Assembly (NCBI GenBank): GCA_012972835.1
Contig: JABDHK010000019.1
Location: 101,537-165,536, forward strand
Length of the DNA: 64,000 nt
Source: Chlorobiaceae bacterium
Lineage (GTDB): Bacteria; Bacteroidota; Chlorobiia; Chlorobiales; Chlorobiaceae
Reading direction: 5' to 3'
The translations under genes were made by a program, and so were the position numbers. Position 1 is the first letter of the stretch, and each line of letters starts with the position of its first letter. The notes beneath the pieces were generated by a model. That model was not told the DNA's origin and made no database searches. It was given only the letters and a program-made list of their open reading frames with translations. This document shows, in pieces, positions 9,820 to 16,868 of the stretch.

Positions 9820-11715
9820 TCAGCTGTTTTCAAGAATCGTTGCAATCATCTTTTTTAGATCATTTGAAGTTTTCTGGATTTTTTTGTCGAGCACAATTTT
9901 TTCCTTAAAGAGTTCAATCTCCTTCTCGGTATCGTTTTCAATCCGGATATGTTCTGTGAGCACTATTTTCTGACGGATCAGCGGTTCGAGGATCAGGTTT
10001 TTGAAGGCGTCAAGAAACATGGTGAGGCAGCGCTTGGCATTTTCCGAGTGCACATCAGCTTGTTCAAGCCATTTATTACTGACCGGCGGGTCGAGCAGTA
10101 AGCCGGATGCAAGATCCCTCGATTCCGGATTGCTGAAGCGGCTTATTTCGGTTGTCATGTCGATATGATCCTCCCTGTTGTTTGCAATGTCGTGGTAGCG
10201 TTGAACCATGTGGGTAAAAATTTCCTGAGCCTCCTTGTGCGGCAGCTCCAGCATTGCTTCATGCGAAGTAGCAAATTCCAGCACAACAGTTCCGTAAGCC
10301 GCGCTTTCAAGCAACGCTTTTAAAAAGGTTTTTTCAAGCACAGAGATGCCTGCTGTTGGCTTGCGGGGTGGCTCCAGAGAGGGTCGGCTTTCTGATGAAA
10401 CTGCTTTTTTTTCCTGCACTGCCTGTTCTTTGCCGAGTAGTTCGTGGAGAGCCTGCTGGCTGATTGCAAGTTTGGTGGATAACTCCTGGAGATAGAGTTC
10501 CTGTCGGATTCGGTCGGGGATGAGTGAAATGGTGTGTGCCATACCCCTTATGGCCCTTGATTTTTTATCGGGCTGTGCAAAATTCTCTGATTCCGTAAAA
10601 AAACGGATTTGAAAATCCTGAAATGGCAGCATATGCTCTTCCGCGAACTGCAGAAATTTCTCCCTGCCTTCACGGCGAACAAAAGTGTCGGGATCGTCAC
10701 CTTCAGGAAGCATGACAATAAAGGGGGTTATGCCCTCTGCAAGCAGTGTGTCGAGACCGCTCATCATTGACTTTTTACCGGCTGAATCCGCATCATACAT
10801 AAAGAGTATCCGGTTGGTGTAACGCTGCAGAATTTTTGCTTGGGAACGGGTCAGTGAGGTGCCGCATGAGGCCACGGCATTGGCTAAACCTGCCTGGTGA
10901 AGGGCAAGCACATCCATGTACCCTTCGACAAGAATTGCGGTTTCCATCCGACGGATCTCATTTTTTGCTGCGTGCAGTCCATAGAGAAGTTTTGATTTTT
11001 CAAACAGCTTGCTTTCCGGCGAGTTCAGGTACTTTGGTGTTTGAGGGTCATCGAGCAGTGTTCGTCCTCCAAAGCCCACGACCTGCCCTCCAACTGAAAA
11101 AACAGGAAAGATCACCCTGCTGCGGAAGGTGTCATACCATGAGTTTCGCTGTTTATTCTGTGTTACAAGTCCGAGATCAGTGAGGTGCTCAAGGGGTATG
11201 CCAGCCCGCTTTGCTTCGTTGAAAAGGCTGTCCCAAGAGTCCAGGGCATAACCGAGTCCAAAGGTTTTGATCGTTTGTTCTGAAAGGGCTCGTTTTGTTG
11301 CAAGATAGATTTTGCCAGGTTTTCCAGCCTCGCTTTCCAGGGTTCTTTGAAAAAACTTTGCCGCCCAGCGGAGGGTTTCAGTTCGGCTGTCTTCAAGTGC
11401 CGGATCTCGTTCTTTTTTTTCAGTAAATCGGCTGATATCGATGCCCGTTCGTTTAGCAACAAGCTCGATTGCTTCAGGAAAGGAGACTTTTTCCATTTCC
11501 ATCACAAAAGAAAATACATTGCCTCCTTTTCCGGTTGAAAAACACTTGTAGATCTGTTTGTCGGGCGAAACAACAAAAGAGGGAGTTTTTTCCTTAGTAA
11601 AGGGTGAGAGAGCCTTGTAGTTGCGGCCTGCCGGCTGAAGAGTCAGGTAATCAGAAATAATATCAACAATGTCTGCCGCCTGCCGGACATCATCAATAAT
11701 GCTGTGAGGAATCAT
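9820..11715 (-). CDS. dnaG: DNA primase with degenerate zinc-binding domain
   Basis: Synthesises RNA primers at the replication fork and binds the DnaB helicase. 631 residues. The N-terminal domain aligns well, but the usual C-P-F-H ... C-x-x-C ligands are replaced: SPFT at residues 37-40 and CFST at 58-61, leaving only Cys58. The Toprim core is intact (VEGYMDVLAL, MYDADSAGKKS, EGDDPDTF), and the C-terminal ~180 residues are the helicase-binding part. The upstream neighbour is the divergent exbB operon. I judge it functional: the rest is conserved, and I recall zinc-less primases in the Bacteroidetes-Chlorobi group. Confidence 0.95.
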   Translation of the reverse strand: MIPHSIIDDVRQAADIVDIISDYLTLQPAGRNYKALSPFTKEKTPSFVVSPDKQIYKCFSTGKGGNVFSFVMEMEKVSFPEAIELVAKRTGIDISRFTEKKERDPALEDSRTETLRWAAKFFQRTLESEAGKPGKIYLATKRALSEQTIKTFGLGYALDSWDSLFNEAKRAGIPLEHLTDLGLVTQNKQRNSWYDTFRSRVIFPVFSVGGQVVGFGGRTLLDDPQTPKYLNSPESKLFEKSKLLYGLHAAKNEIRRMETAILVEGYMDVLALHQAGLANAVASCGTSLTRSQAKILQRYTNRILFMYDADSAGKKSMMSGLDTLLAEGITPFIVMLPEGDDPDTFVRREGREKFLQFAEEHMLPFQDFQIRFFTESENFAQPDKKSRAIRGMAHTISLIPDRIRQELYLQELSTKLAISQQALHELLGKEQAVQEKKAVSSESRPSLEPPRKPTAGISVLEKTFLKALLESAAYGTVVLEFATSHEAMLELPHKEAQEIFTHMVQRYHDIANNREDHIDMTTEISRFSNPESRDLASGLLLDPPVSNKWLEQADVHSENAKRCLTMFLDAFKNLILEPLIRQKIVLTEHIRIENDTEKEIELFKEKIVLDKKIQKTSNDLKKMIATILENS

Positions 11716-11950
11716 GTGCTTGTTCTCGGTCAGTGATAGTATTGCAGGATCACGTGTTTTTTTCTTGCGATAACTGATTACTGCTAAAAAATCACAAGCT
11801 TATTTATTAAATTTAAGTCTGTTATTTGAGTTGCGCAATAAATACTTTTCCACCTGCCTGGCAGGAAAGTCCACTACAGTATAGTAAATTACAGGTTAGT
11901 TCAACAATACCTTGGTTAACTCCTGGTCAGATAAAAAAAATACGAGTTCT

Positions 11951-12697
11951 ATGAAACATGGTTTTTTTACAGGGTTGCTTATTGCAATAACCTATGCGGT
12001 TTCGCTGGGATTTTATTACTGGATGGGCAGTACACCACCGGGCTCAATGTTTCATGCTGTGTTTAATGGGGGATTGGTGGTGTCGGTGCTTATGTCACTC
12101 ATCCTGATGGTGATCGCCTATACGGTGGAGCGTATCATTGCTCTGAACAAGGCATCGGGAAAGGGAAATATTCCGGAATTTGTTCATGGTCTCAAACAGG
12201 ATATTGACGCTGGTCTTATCGATCAGGCCATTGCAAAATGTGATGACCACCAGAGTTCTCTGGCAGCAGTGCTTCGCGCAGTGCTTGACCGGTATAAAAA
12301 ACTCTCTCAATACAATGTAACCGATCGGGACAAAAAGATAAGCGAGATGGAAAAGGCAGTTGAGGAGGCTACGATTATGGAGATGCCTTTACTGGAAAAG
12401 AATCTGGTATCGATTTCCACTATTGCCTCGATTTCGACCATGGTCGGACTTTTGGGGACAACGCTCGGCATGATACGTGCCTTTGCTGCCATGGCAACCA
12501 GCGGTGCTCCTGATGCAGTTCAGCTCTCGCTTGGCATTTCCGAAGCTCTCTTTAATACAGCGCTTGGTATTTTCGGCGGCATTATGGGTATAGTAGCCTA
12601 TAATGTCTTTACCAGCCGGGTTGACCGGTTCAACTACATGATTGATGAAGCTGCCTTCTATATCATACAGACTCTTGGAACCGGTAAATCGGAATAA
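11951..12697 (+). CDS. exbB: MotA/TolQ/ExbB-family proton channel
   Basis: Inner-membrane channel subunit that uses the proton gradient to energise TonB. 248 residues from the ATG at 11951; the frame is also open from a TTG at 11912. A TM helix at about residues 10-30 and a second at about 40-60 precede a cytoplasmic stretch with many charged residues. The conserved ExbB block follows: STIASISTMVGLLGTTLGMI, then ISEALFNTALGIFGGIMGIV. First gene of exbB-exbD-exbD-tonB; the next start is 6 bases after its stop. Confidence 0.92.
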   Translation: MKHGFFTGLLIAITYAVSLGFYYWMGSTPPGSMFHAVFNGGLVVSVLMSLILMVIAYTVERIIALNKASGKGNIPEFVHGLKQDIDAGLIDQAIAKCDDHQSSLAAVLRAVLDRYKKLSQYNVTDRDKKISEMEKAVEEATIMEMPLLEKNLVSISTIASISTMVGLLGTTLGMIRAFAAMATSGAPDAVQLSLGISEALFNTALGIFGGIMGIVAYNVFTSRVDRFNYMIDEAAFYIIQTLGTGKSE

Positions 12698-12703
12698 TTG
12701 CTG

Positions 12704-13237
12704 ATGTCGAGGATCAAGGCAAAAAGAATTGGGTTTCGCATTGATATGACGCCGATGGTGGATGTAGCATTTCTGCTGCTGACGTTTTTCATGCTGACTA
12801 CAAAGTTCCGCCCACCTGAAGTAGTCAAGATAACCCTGCCCTCTTCACATTCGGTGCAGAAGCTTCCGGAATCAAATGTTCTGACGGTGACGGTAAGTGC
12901 GCAAAACAAATTTTTCATGGGAGTATCCTCCCAGCAGTCAAGAGAAAAAATATTCAACGCTGTTGTCAAGTCAAAGCTTAAAAACGCAGGATTACCGGCG
13001 GCAGCCATTGCAGATTCCCTGAAAAACTTCAAACTTGCCGAAAGCTTTCGTGTTGAAGGTGATGAGCTCGACAAATATGTGGTGATGGCGCGCTTTGCCG
13101 ACCCTAAACTTCGTCCGGTAATCAAGGCTGATGCCGATGCTGGTTTTGAGGCAGTGAACCATGTTATCAAGGTTTACAAAAAAGCCAATCTGCTCACCTT
13201 CAACCTGATTACTGTCCTTAAAAGGGAGGTTCGCTGA
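12704..13237 (+). CDS. exbD: ExbD/TolR-family protein (first copy)
   Basis: Single-pass partner of ExbB in the TonB motor. The N-terminus carries the family hallmark RIDMTPMVDVAFLLLTFFML, with the functionally essential Asp of the TM segment, followed by a periplasmic domain. At about 177 residues it is longer than typical ExbD (~140), with an inserted stretch before the C-terminal VIKADADAGFEAVNHVIKVY motif. The frame opens at a TTG (12698); the ATG at 12704 is preferred. Its stop abuts the start of the second exbD. Confidence 0.9.
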   Translation: MSRIKAKRIGFRIDMTPMVDVAFLLLTFFMLTTKFRPPEVVKITLPSSHSVQKLPESNVLTVTVSAQNKFFMGVSSQQSREKIFNAVVKSKLKNAGLPAAAIADSLKNFKLAESFRVEGDELDKYVVMARFADPKLRPVIKADADAGFEAVNHVIKVYKKANLLTFNLITVLKREVR

Positions 13238-13238
13238 G

Positions 13239-13763
13239 ATGGGCATTGTTGATTCTCCAAATGGACGCCGCGGCATTAAAAAGGGGAGAAGGCGGTCAAA
13301 ACGAATCGGGTTTCATCTCGATATGACTCCGATGGTCGATGTTGCATTTCTACTGTTGACCTTTTTTATGTTGACAACAACCTTCTCGAAATCCAATACC
13401 ATGGAGATCAACATTCCTCCGGAAATGCTGGAAGTCAAGGTTGCAGAAAACAATGTCATGACCATGAGGATTGCCGGTGACGGAATTGCTTATTGCTCAC
13501 TTGGTAATGAAGTGCCCAAAAAAATTCCTCTTTATGACGCTAACGATACCCGTCAGTTGTCGTTGAGTGGTGAGTTGCGCAGATTGCTGAAGCAGCTGAC
13601 CGCAGATAATAAAAAAATGGTGATTGTTGTCAAGCTTAGCGAAAAAGCAAAATATAAACAGCTTGTGGATATTATCGACGAGCTGAACCTTATGAAAATT
13701 GACCGCTTCAGCCTCGATGATTTTACCGAGCAGGATGCGATGGAAGTTAAAAGAGCTGGTTAA
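13239..13763 (+). CDS. exbD: ExbD/TolR-family protein (second copy)
   Basis: Second ExbD paralogue, 174 residues, overlapping-type junction with the first (stop TGA at 13235-13237, ATG at 13239). A basic N-terminal tail (RRGIKKGRRRSKR) precedes HLDMTPMVDVAFLLLTFFML; a periplasmic domain ends with KYKQLVDIIDELNLMKIDRF. Two ExbD genes per ExbB is a common arrangement in Bacteroidetes and Chlorobi, where the two may form a heterodimer (inference). Confidence 0.9.
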   Translation: MGIVDSPNGRRGIKKGRRRSKRIGFHLDMTPMVDVAFLLLTFFMLTTTFSKSNTMEINIPPEMLEVKVAENNVMTMRIAGDGIAYCSLGNEVPKKIPLYDANDTRQLSLSGELRRLLKQLTADNKKMVIVVKLSEKAKYKQLVDIIDELNLMKIDRFSLDDFTEQDAMEVKRAG

Positions 13764-13793
13764 GTGTCCGAATAAGTAAAGGAGTTTGTTCAC

Positions 13794-14603
13794 GTGGCTT
13801 CTAAATTTGAAAAAAATCATCAGGAAACTTTTCGCGACAAAGCGCTTTCATGGTCGTTCGGAGAGGAGTTTCTTGATACTGACCGTTTACGGCAGTTGCA
13901 TTACGGCAATCTTGTGCTCCGCCGTCAGGCGCATCTCTTTCTCAGTCATGGGGTTATTTCTGCTATTGTGCTTCTCGGGCTTTTCTGGCTTGTTACAGCC
14001 AACTGGCAGAGCATTGCCTCATTGACAGGGCTGTTTGACAAAGATACCAAGCCGATGGTCATGTGCTATGAAGTGGTAACCAATGTAACGCAGCTTCCGC
14101 CACCGCCACCGCTCAACGCTCCTGAGCCCCTTGCTGTGACTCCTTCATCGGCTGTTGCGCCGCCGAATGTAGGGAAAATCAAAAAGGTCAACGAGGAGGA
14201 GGCACCGCACGAACAGACAGTGGCTACCCAGAAAGAGTTGAAACAGGCGATTCAGACCCAGGGCACCGGTTCAGGAAGTGGTGGAACAGCCTCATCGGGA
14301 GATGAGGTGCCGATGTTTGTTCCCTGTGAAAAAATGCCCGGATTTCTTGATCAGAAAAAGCCCGCCTATCCAGAAATGGCAAGAATTGCCGGCATCACGG
14401 GAAAGGTCTTTGTCAGTGTGCTGATTGGAGAAGATGGGCGGCCAGTCAAGGCAAAGGTTATGAAACGCATTCCTGCCGACTGTGATGTGTTTGATGCTGT
14501 TGCCATCAAGTCCGTTATGGAATCCAGATACTACCCCGGTATCCAGAACGGCAGCCCGATCAAGGTATGGTTTACCGTACCGATAAGATTCCAGCTTGAT
14601 TAA
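13794..14603 (+). CDS. tonB: TonB-family energy transducer
   Basis: Transmits energy from ExbBD to outer-membrane receptors. 269 residues from a GTG start with AGGAG upstream. A cytoplasmic N-terminus of about 50 residues precedes one TM helix ([15 protein letters not shown]), then a proline-rich linker ([13 protein letters not shown]), a Gly/Ser stretch, and the TonB C-terminal domain ([20 protein letters not shown], then [17 protein letters not shown]). No receptor gene is in the window. The long N-terminal cytoplasmic part is typical of the Bacteroidetes/Chlorobi type. Confidence 0.92.
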   Translation: MASKFEKNHQETFRDKALSWSFGEEFLDTDRLRQLHYGNLVLRRQAHLFLSHGVISAIVLLGLFWLVTANWQSIASLTGLFDKDTKPMVMCYEVVTNVTQLPPPPPLNAPEPLAVTPSSAVAPPNVGKIKKVNEEEAPHEQTVATQKELKQAIQTQGTGSGSGGTASSGDEVPMFVPCEKMPGFLDQKKPAYPEMARIAGITGKVFVSVLIGEDGRPVKAKVMKRIPADCDVFDAVAIKSVMESRYYPGIQNGSPIKVWFTVPIRFQLD

Positions 14604-14704
14604 GCTAAAAAAAACATATTATTTATTTACATTTCATCTATAACCATTACCTGTTTTCCCTATACATTAGAAGAGCTAAGTTATAACCATAAACTCTTAG
14701 GAAA

Positions 14705-14887
14705 ATGGCAAACCAATCCAAAATTCCATGGGCAACACCTCAGATCGTAGTCTTGGTGCGCCATAGGCTGCAAGAAGAAGTTTTAATAACATGTAAAAAT
14801 TATGGCGCAGGCTTTGGAGTCCAGCCCTATGTCTCTCATTGCTTCTATGGATGCTCTTCTGTTTGCTTTGATATGGCGAGTAGTTAG
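14705..14887 (+). CDS. RiPP precursor peptide 1
   Basis: 60 residues, AGGAAA before the ATG. Leader: PWATPQIVVLVRH then EEVLITCK; tail Cys-rich: HCFYGCSSVC, ending DMASS. It shares with five downstream neighbours the pattern W-x-x-P, a hydrophobic patch, an Arg, an E..L motif and C-K at about residues 29-31. After CK the sequences diverge except for three Cys and a Ser at or near the C-terminus. This is the shape of a radical-SAM-modified precursor with conserved leader and variable core. Assignment rests on the family and the neighbouring enzymes. Confidence 0.75.
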   Translation: MANQSKIPWATPQIVVLVRHRLQEEVLITCKNYGAGFGVQPYVSHCFYGCSSVCFDMASS

Positions 14888-14983
14888 AGAAGGAATGACT
14901 GCGCTTTCACCATGTAGTCAGTGCTGAGTCCTGAGTGCCGAGAGTCAAGAAAATTCAGAATAACATCCAATGAGCTAATTCCC

Positions 14984-15160
14984 ATGCAAAACTACCAAAA
15001 AATCTGGATTACACCATGCCTATTTATTTTGGCGCGCGCAAGGGACCAAGAAAGTCTGTTAACAACCACTTGTAAAATTGGAAGCAGTGGTGCTCAATTC
15101 GCGGATTATTCTGGATGTTCAACGATAGGTGCAGCATGTGAAGCACTCCCCTCACCGTAA
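14984..15160 (+). CDS. RiPP precursor peptide 2
   Basis: 58 residues. Leader KIWITPCLFILARARDQES, then LLTTTCK; core with SGCSTIGAAC and ending ALPSP. It is the only intact copy not ending in Ser itself (Ser-Pro) and has fewer Cys in the core. The ATG at 14984 is preferred over the longer frame from 14921 because the aligned family members all start 5-10 residues before the conserved Trp. RBS weak. Confidence 0.68.
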   Translation: MQNYQKIWITPCLFILARARDQESLLTTTCKIGSSGAQFADYSGCSTIGAACEALPSP

Positions 15161-15229
15161 AATTCCAAATAGAAATACTTCCGCAATAGAACACAACATA
15201 TGTGCGGTTATCAACTATGCGCAAAATAT

Positions 15230-15403
15230 ATGAAACACACAAAGATATGGGTTATACTGTGCCTTGTTGTCATTATGCACCCGAAAAAACAGGAATTATT
15301 ATTAAGAGGTTGCAAAGGCGACGGTTTACCGATAAGTGCATAATATATGGACAGTAGTTGCTCTGACAATGAAATCTGCACAAGTGGATGCCAGGGTGTA
15401 TAA
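15230..15403 (+). pseudogene. RiPP precursor peptide 3, interrupted by in-frame stop
   Basis: Frame from ATG 15230: KIWVILCLVVIMHPKKQE, LLLRGCK, GDGLPISA, then TAA at 15341-15343. Reading on in the same frame gives YMDSSCSDNEICTSGCQGV before the next stop, which is exactly the kind of Cys-rich tail seen in the siblings. Leader and tail both survive, so a single nonsense codon has cut the gene. The conserved Pro after the Trp has also been lost. The truncated 37-residue product would lack the Cys core. Confidence 0.65.
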
Positions 15404-15494
15404 AGTTCTAAAAAGCTGAAGTCCTAAAGCCTCAATTCTTATTAGATGATGCCGAAAACAGTAAAAAGTTCAGATGCTTCAAAATGCCAGATAT

Positions 15495-15671
15495 ATGAAA
15501 CTTATCAAGATATGGGATAAACCGTTGCTTATTCCACTATTGCGTTCAAAATTGGAAGAATCCCTGCTCGGAGGCTGCAAGAACTCAACTACCTTGGGTA
15601 GTAATGTTTTTAATAATCAATGCTCAGAGTCGGCGTGCGGTACCACTTGTTTTCAGCAGACACTAAGTTAA
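15495..15671 (+). CDS. RiPP precursor peptide 4
   Basis: 58 residues from the ATG at 15495: KIWDKPLLIPLLRSKLEE, SLLGGCK, then a core with QCSESACGTTC and the end QQTLS. The bases around its start (TATATGAAAC ... AAGATATGGG) match those of copy 3, pointing to a recent tandem duplication. An in-frame ATG at 15474 would add seven residues without a family counterpart. Confidence 0.74.
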   Translation: MKLIKIWDKPLLIPLLRSKLEESLLGGCKNSTTLGSNVFNNQCSESACGTTCFQQTLS

Positions 15672-15693
15672 AGATTGACATCTTAAGAATCAA

Positions 15694-15891
15694 ATGCAAA
15701 CCATCATGAGCTCGTCAGCTAAATTTTGGGTCACGCCGGAATTAACCTGCATTCAGCGAAATCAATCACAAGAGTGTGTCCTTACGGCATGCAAGATGAT
15801 ACCAAACAATGATCATCCGACTGGCCAGGACGCTGGATGCATGGAGATGCAAACGTCATGTGCCGATTGTACTAACGGAAGTTTTTCATAG
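15694..15891 (+). CDS. RiPP precursor peptide 5
   Basis: Up to 65 residues (start at 15694 or at the ATG 15706). Leader KFWVTPELTCIQRNQSQE, CVLTACK; core DAGCMEMQTSCADC, ending NGSFS. It carries an additional Cys within the leader half. Same strand and spacing as its siblings; probably one transcript with copies 1-4. Confidence 0.72.
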   Translation: MQTIMSSSAKFWVTPELTCIQRNQSQECVLTACKMIPNNDHPTGQDAGCMEMQTSCADCTNGSFS

Positions 15892-16367
15892 ATAGAGAGA
15901 GCCGCAGTACTCATAAGATTTAGAGTTAAGTATTACCACAATGAACCTTGCATGTTTTCTGGTGGTTTTTTTTTGGTTTTATGGATTAATCAGAGAAGAA
16001 AGATCAATAATTGGGTTTACAGTAAAGGGGGCGGGGCGAAAAGTGTATGTTATGAATGTCGTCCTATAGCCACTCTGAGTGGCTTCATTTATCTTAAAGG
16101 TTACGTCAACCCAAGAGAATTACAACATCAATTACAGAAATATTCGTTATTTTACACTATAGAATAAAAAAAGTTGATCGTTTTTCAATTTCCATTTTCT
16201 GCCGTAATTGTCCGACAGAGAGGCTAATTGTTAGACTATAGCGCACCCTTATAGGGTTTACTTGACGGCCAGCGAAGGAGGTGCTGATATGCGGAGAAGA
16301 ACAGGCTCCTATAAGAATTAGATGTAATTGATCAAGGAAATATGAAACAATTTTAATGGAGTGAAAC
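15892..16367 (+). other. Gap in precursor array with an unrecognised, possibly broken small ORF
   Basis: Two overlapping frames lie here. ATG 15941 opens 42 residues (LACFLVVFFWFYGLI, hydrophobic, ending at 16069); another frame runs 15952-16167 and ends GYVNPRELQHQLQKY. Joined by one frameshift they would give a small membrane-anchored protein of about 75 residues. I do not recognise it. At 16276-16284 AAGGAGGTG precedes a 10-codon frame only. The rest holds nothing I can name. Confidence 0.35.
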
Positions 16368-16544
16368 ATGGAAAAAATGTGGAAGAAATGGGATACACCT
16401 CATATTATAGTTATCCTAAGGAATAACCCAGAGGAAATGATCCTATCAGTATGTAAGGGTGGCGGGGGAATTTCAGCACCAAATGCTGTCGACGGGGACT
16501 GCTATCAAGAGTGTTCTTCGTGTCCATCGAGTATAGGATCATGA
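16368..16544 (+). CDS. RiPP precursor peptide 6
   Basis: 58 residues with a good RBS (GGAGTGAAAC) before the ATG at 16368. Leader KKWDTPHIIVILRNNPEE, MILSVCK, then a Gly run GGGG and a core DGDCYQECSSC ending PSSIGS. It is the copy closest to a consensus leader, and the last one before the convergent enzyme operon. It is separated from copies 1-5 by about 480 bases, so it may have its own promoter. Confidence 0.78.
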   Translation: MEKMWKKWDTPHIIVILRNNPEEMILSVCKGGGGISAPNAVDGDCYQECSSCPSSIGS

Positions 16545-16868
16545 CATAAAAAACGCTCTTGCGTCGACTCTTTCTACAAGTCATTATGTTCCAAGATAAC
16601 CTTGCTTGTGCCAGGGTGGTCGTAAACCATCCAAGTATCAGGTTTTTATCGCGGCCCCAGTGATGTCGAGTCGTTTCAGGAGATAGAACCAGTATCTGGT
16701 GATACCAAGTCCGCCAGATTGCCATGCAGCCAGCGGAGCCATCGGATGACCTACTGCCGAACTCTCTCCAGAGAGGCTTTTCGCTCATAAAACCGCCAGG
16801 CAAGTTCTGTCAGGCGTTGCAGACTAACCGCCGAATGAGTTAGGTTTGACTGGGCAGGAATAACAAAT
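16545..16868. other. Convergent intergenic stretch with decayed coding traces
   Basis: 324 bases between the last precursor and the exporter gene. On the minus strand a frame at about 16742-16845 reads SAVSLQRLTELAWRFYERKA before a stop, which looks like the tail of a lost protein that I cannot identify. A short hairpin ACGC-AAGA-GCGT followed by six T on the minus strand (16547-16564) could terminate the enzyme operon. The long minus ORF 16411-16803 is judged spurious because it covers precursor 6. Confidence 0.35.

Noticed and set aside
16411..16803. 130-residue minus-strand ORF
   Set aside because: It overlaps precursor 6 and has no RBS or motif; the plus-strand precursor with RBS and five homologues is the better reading.
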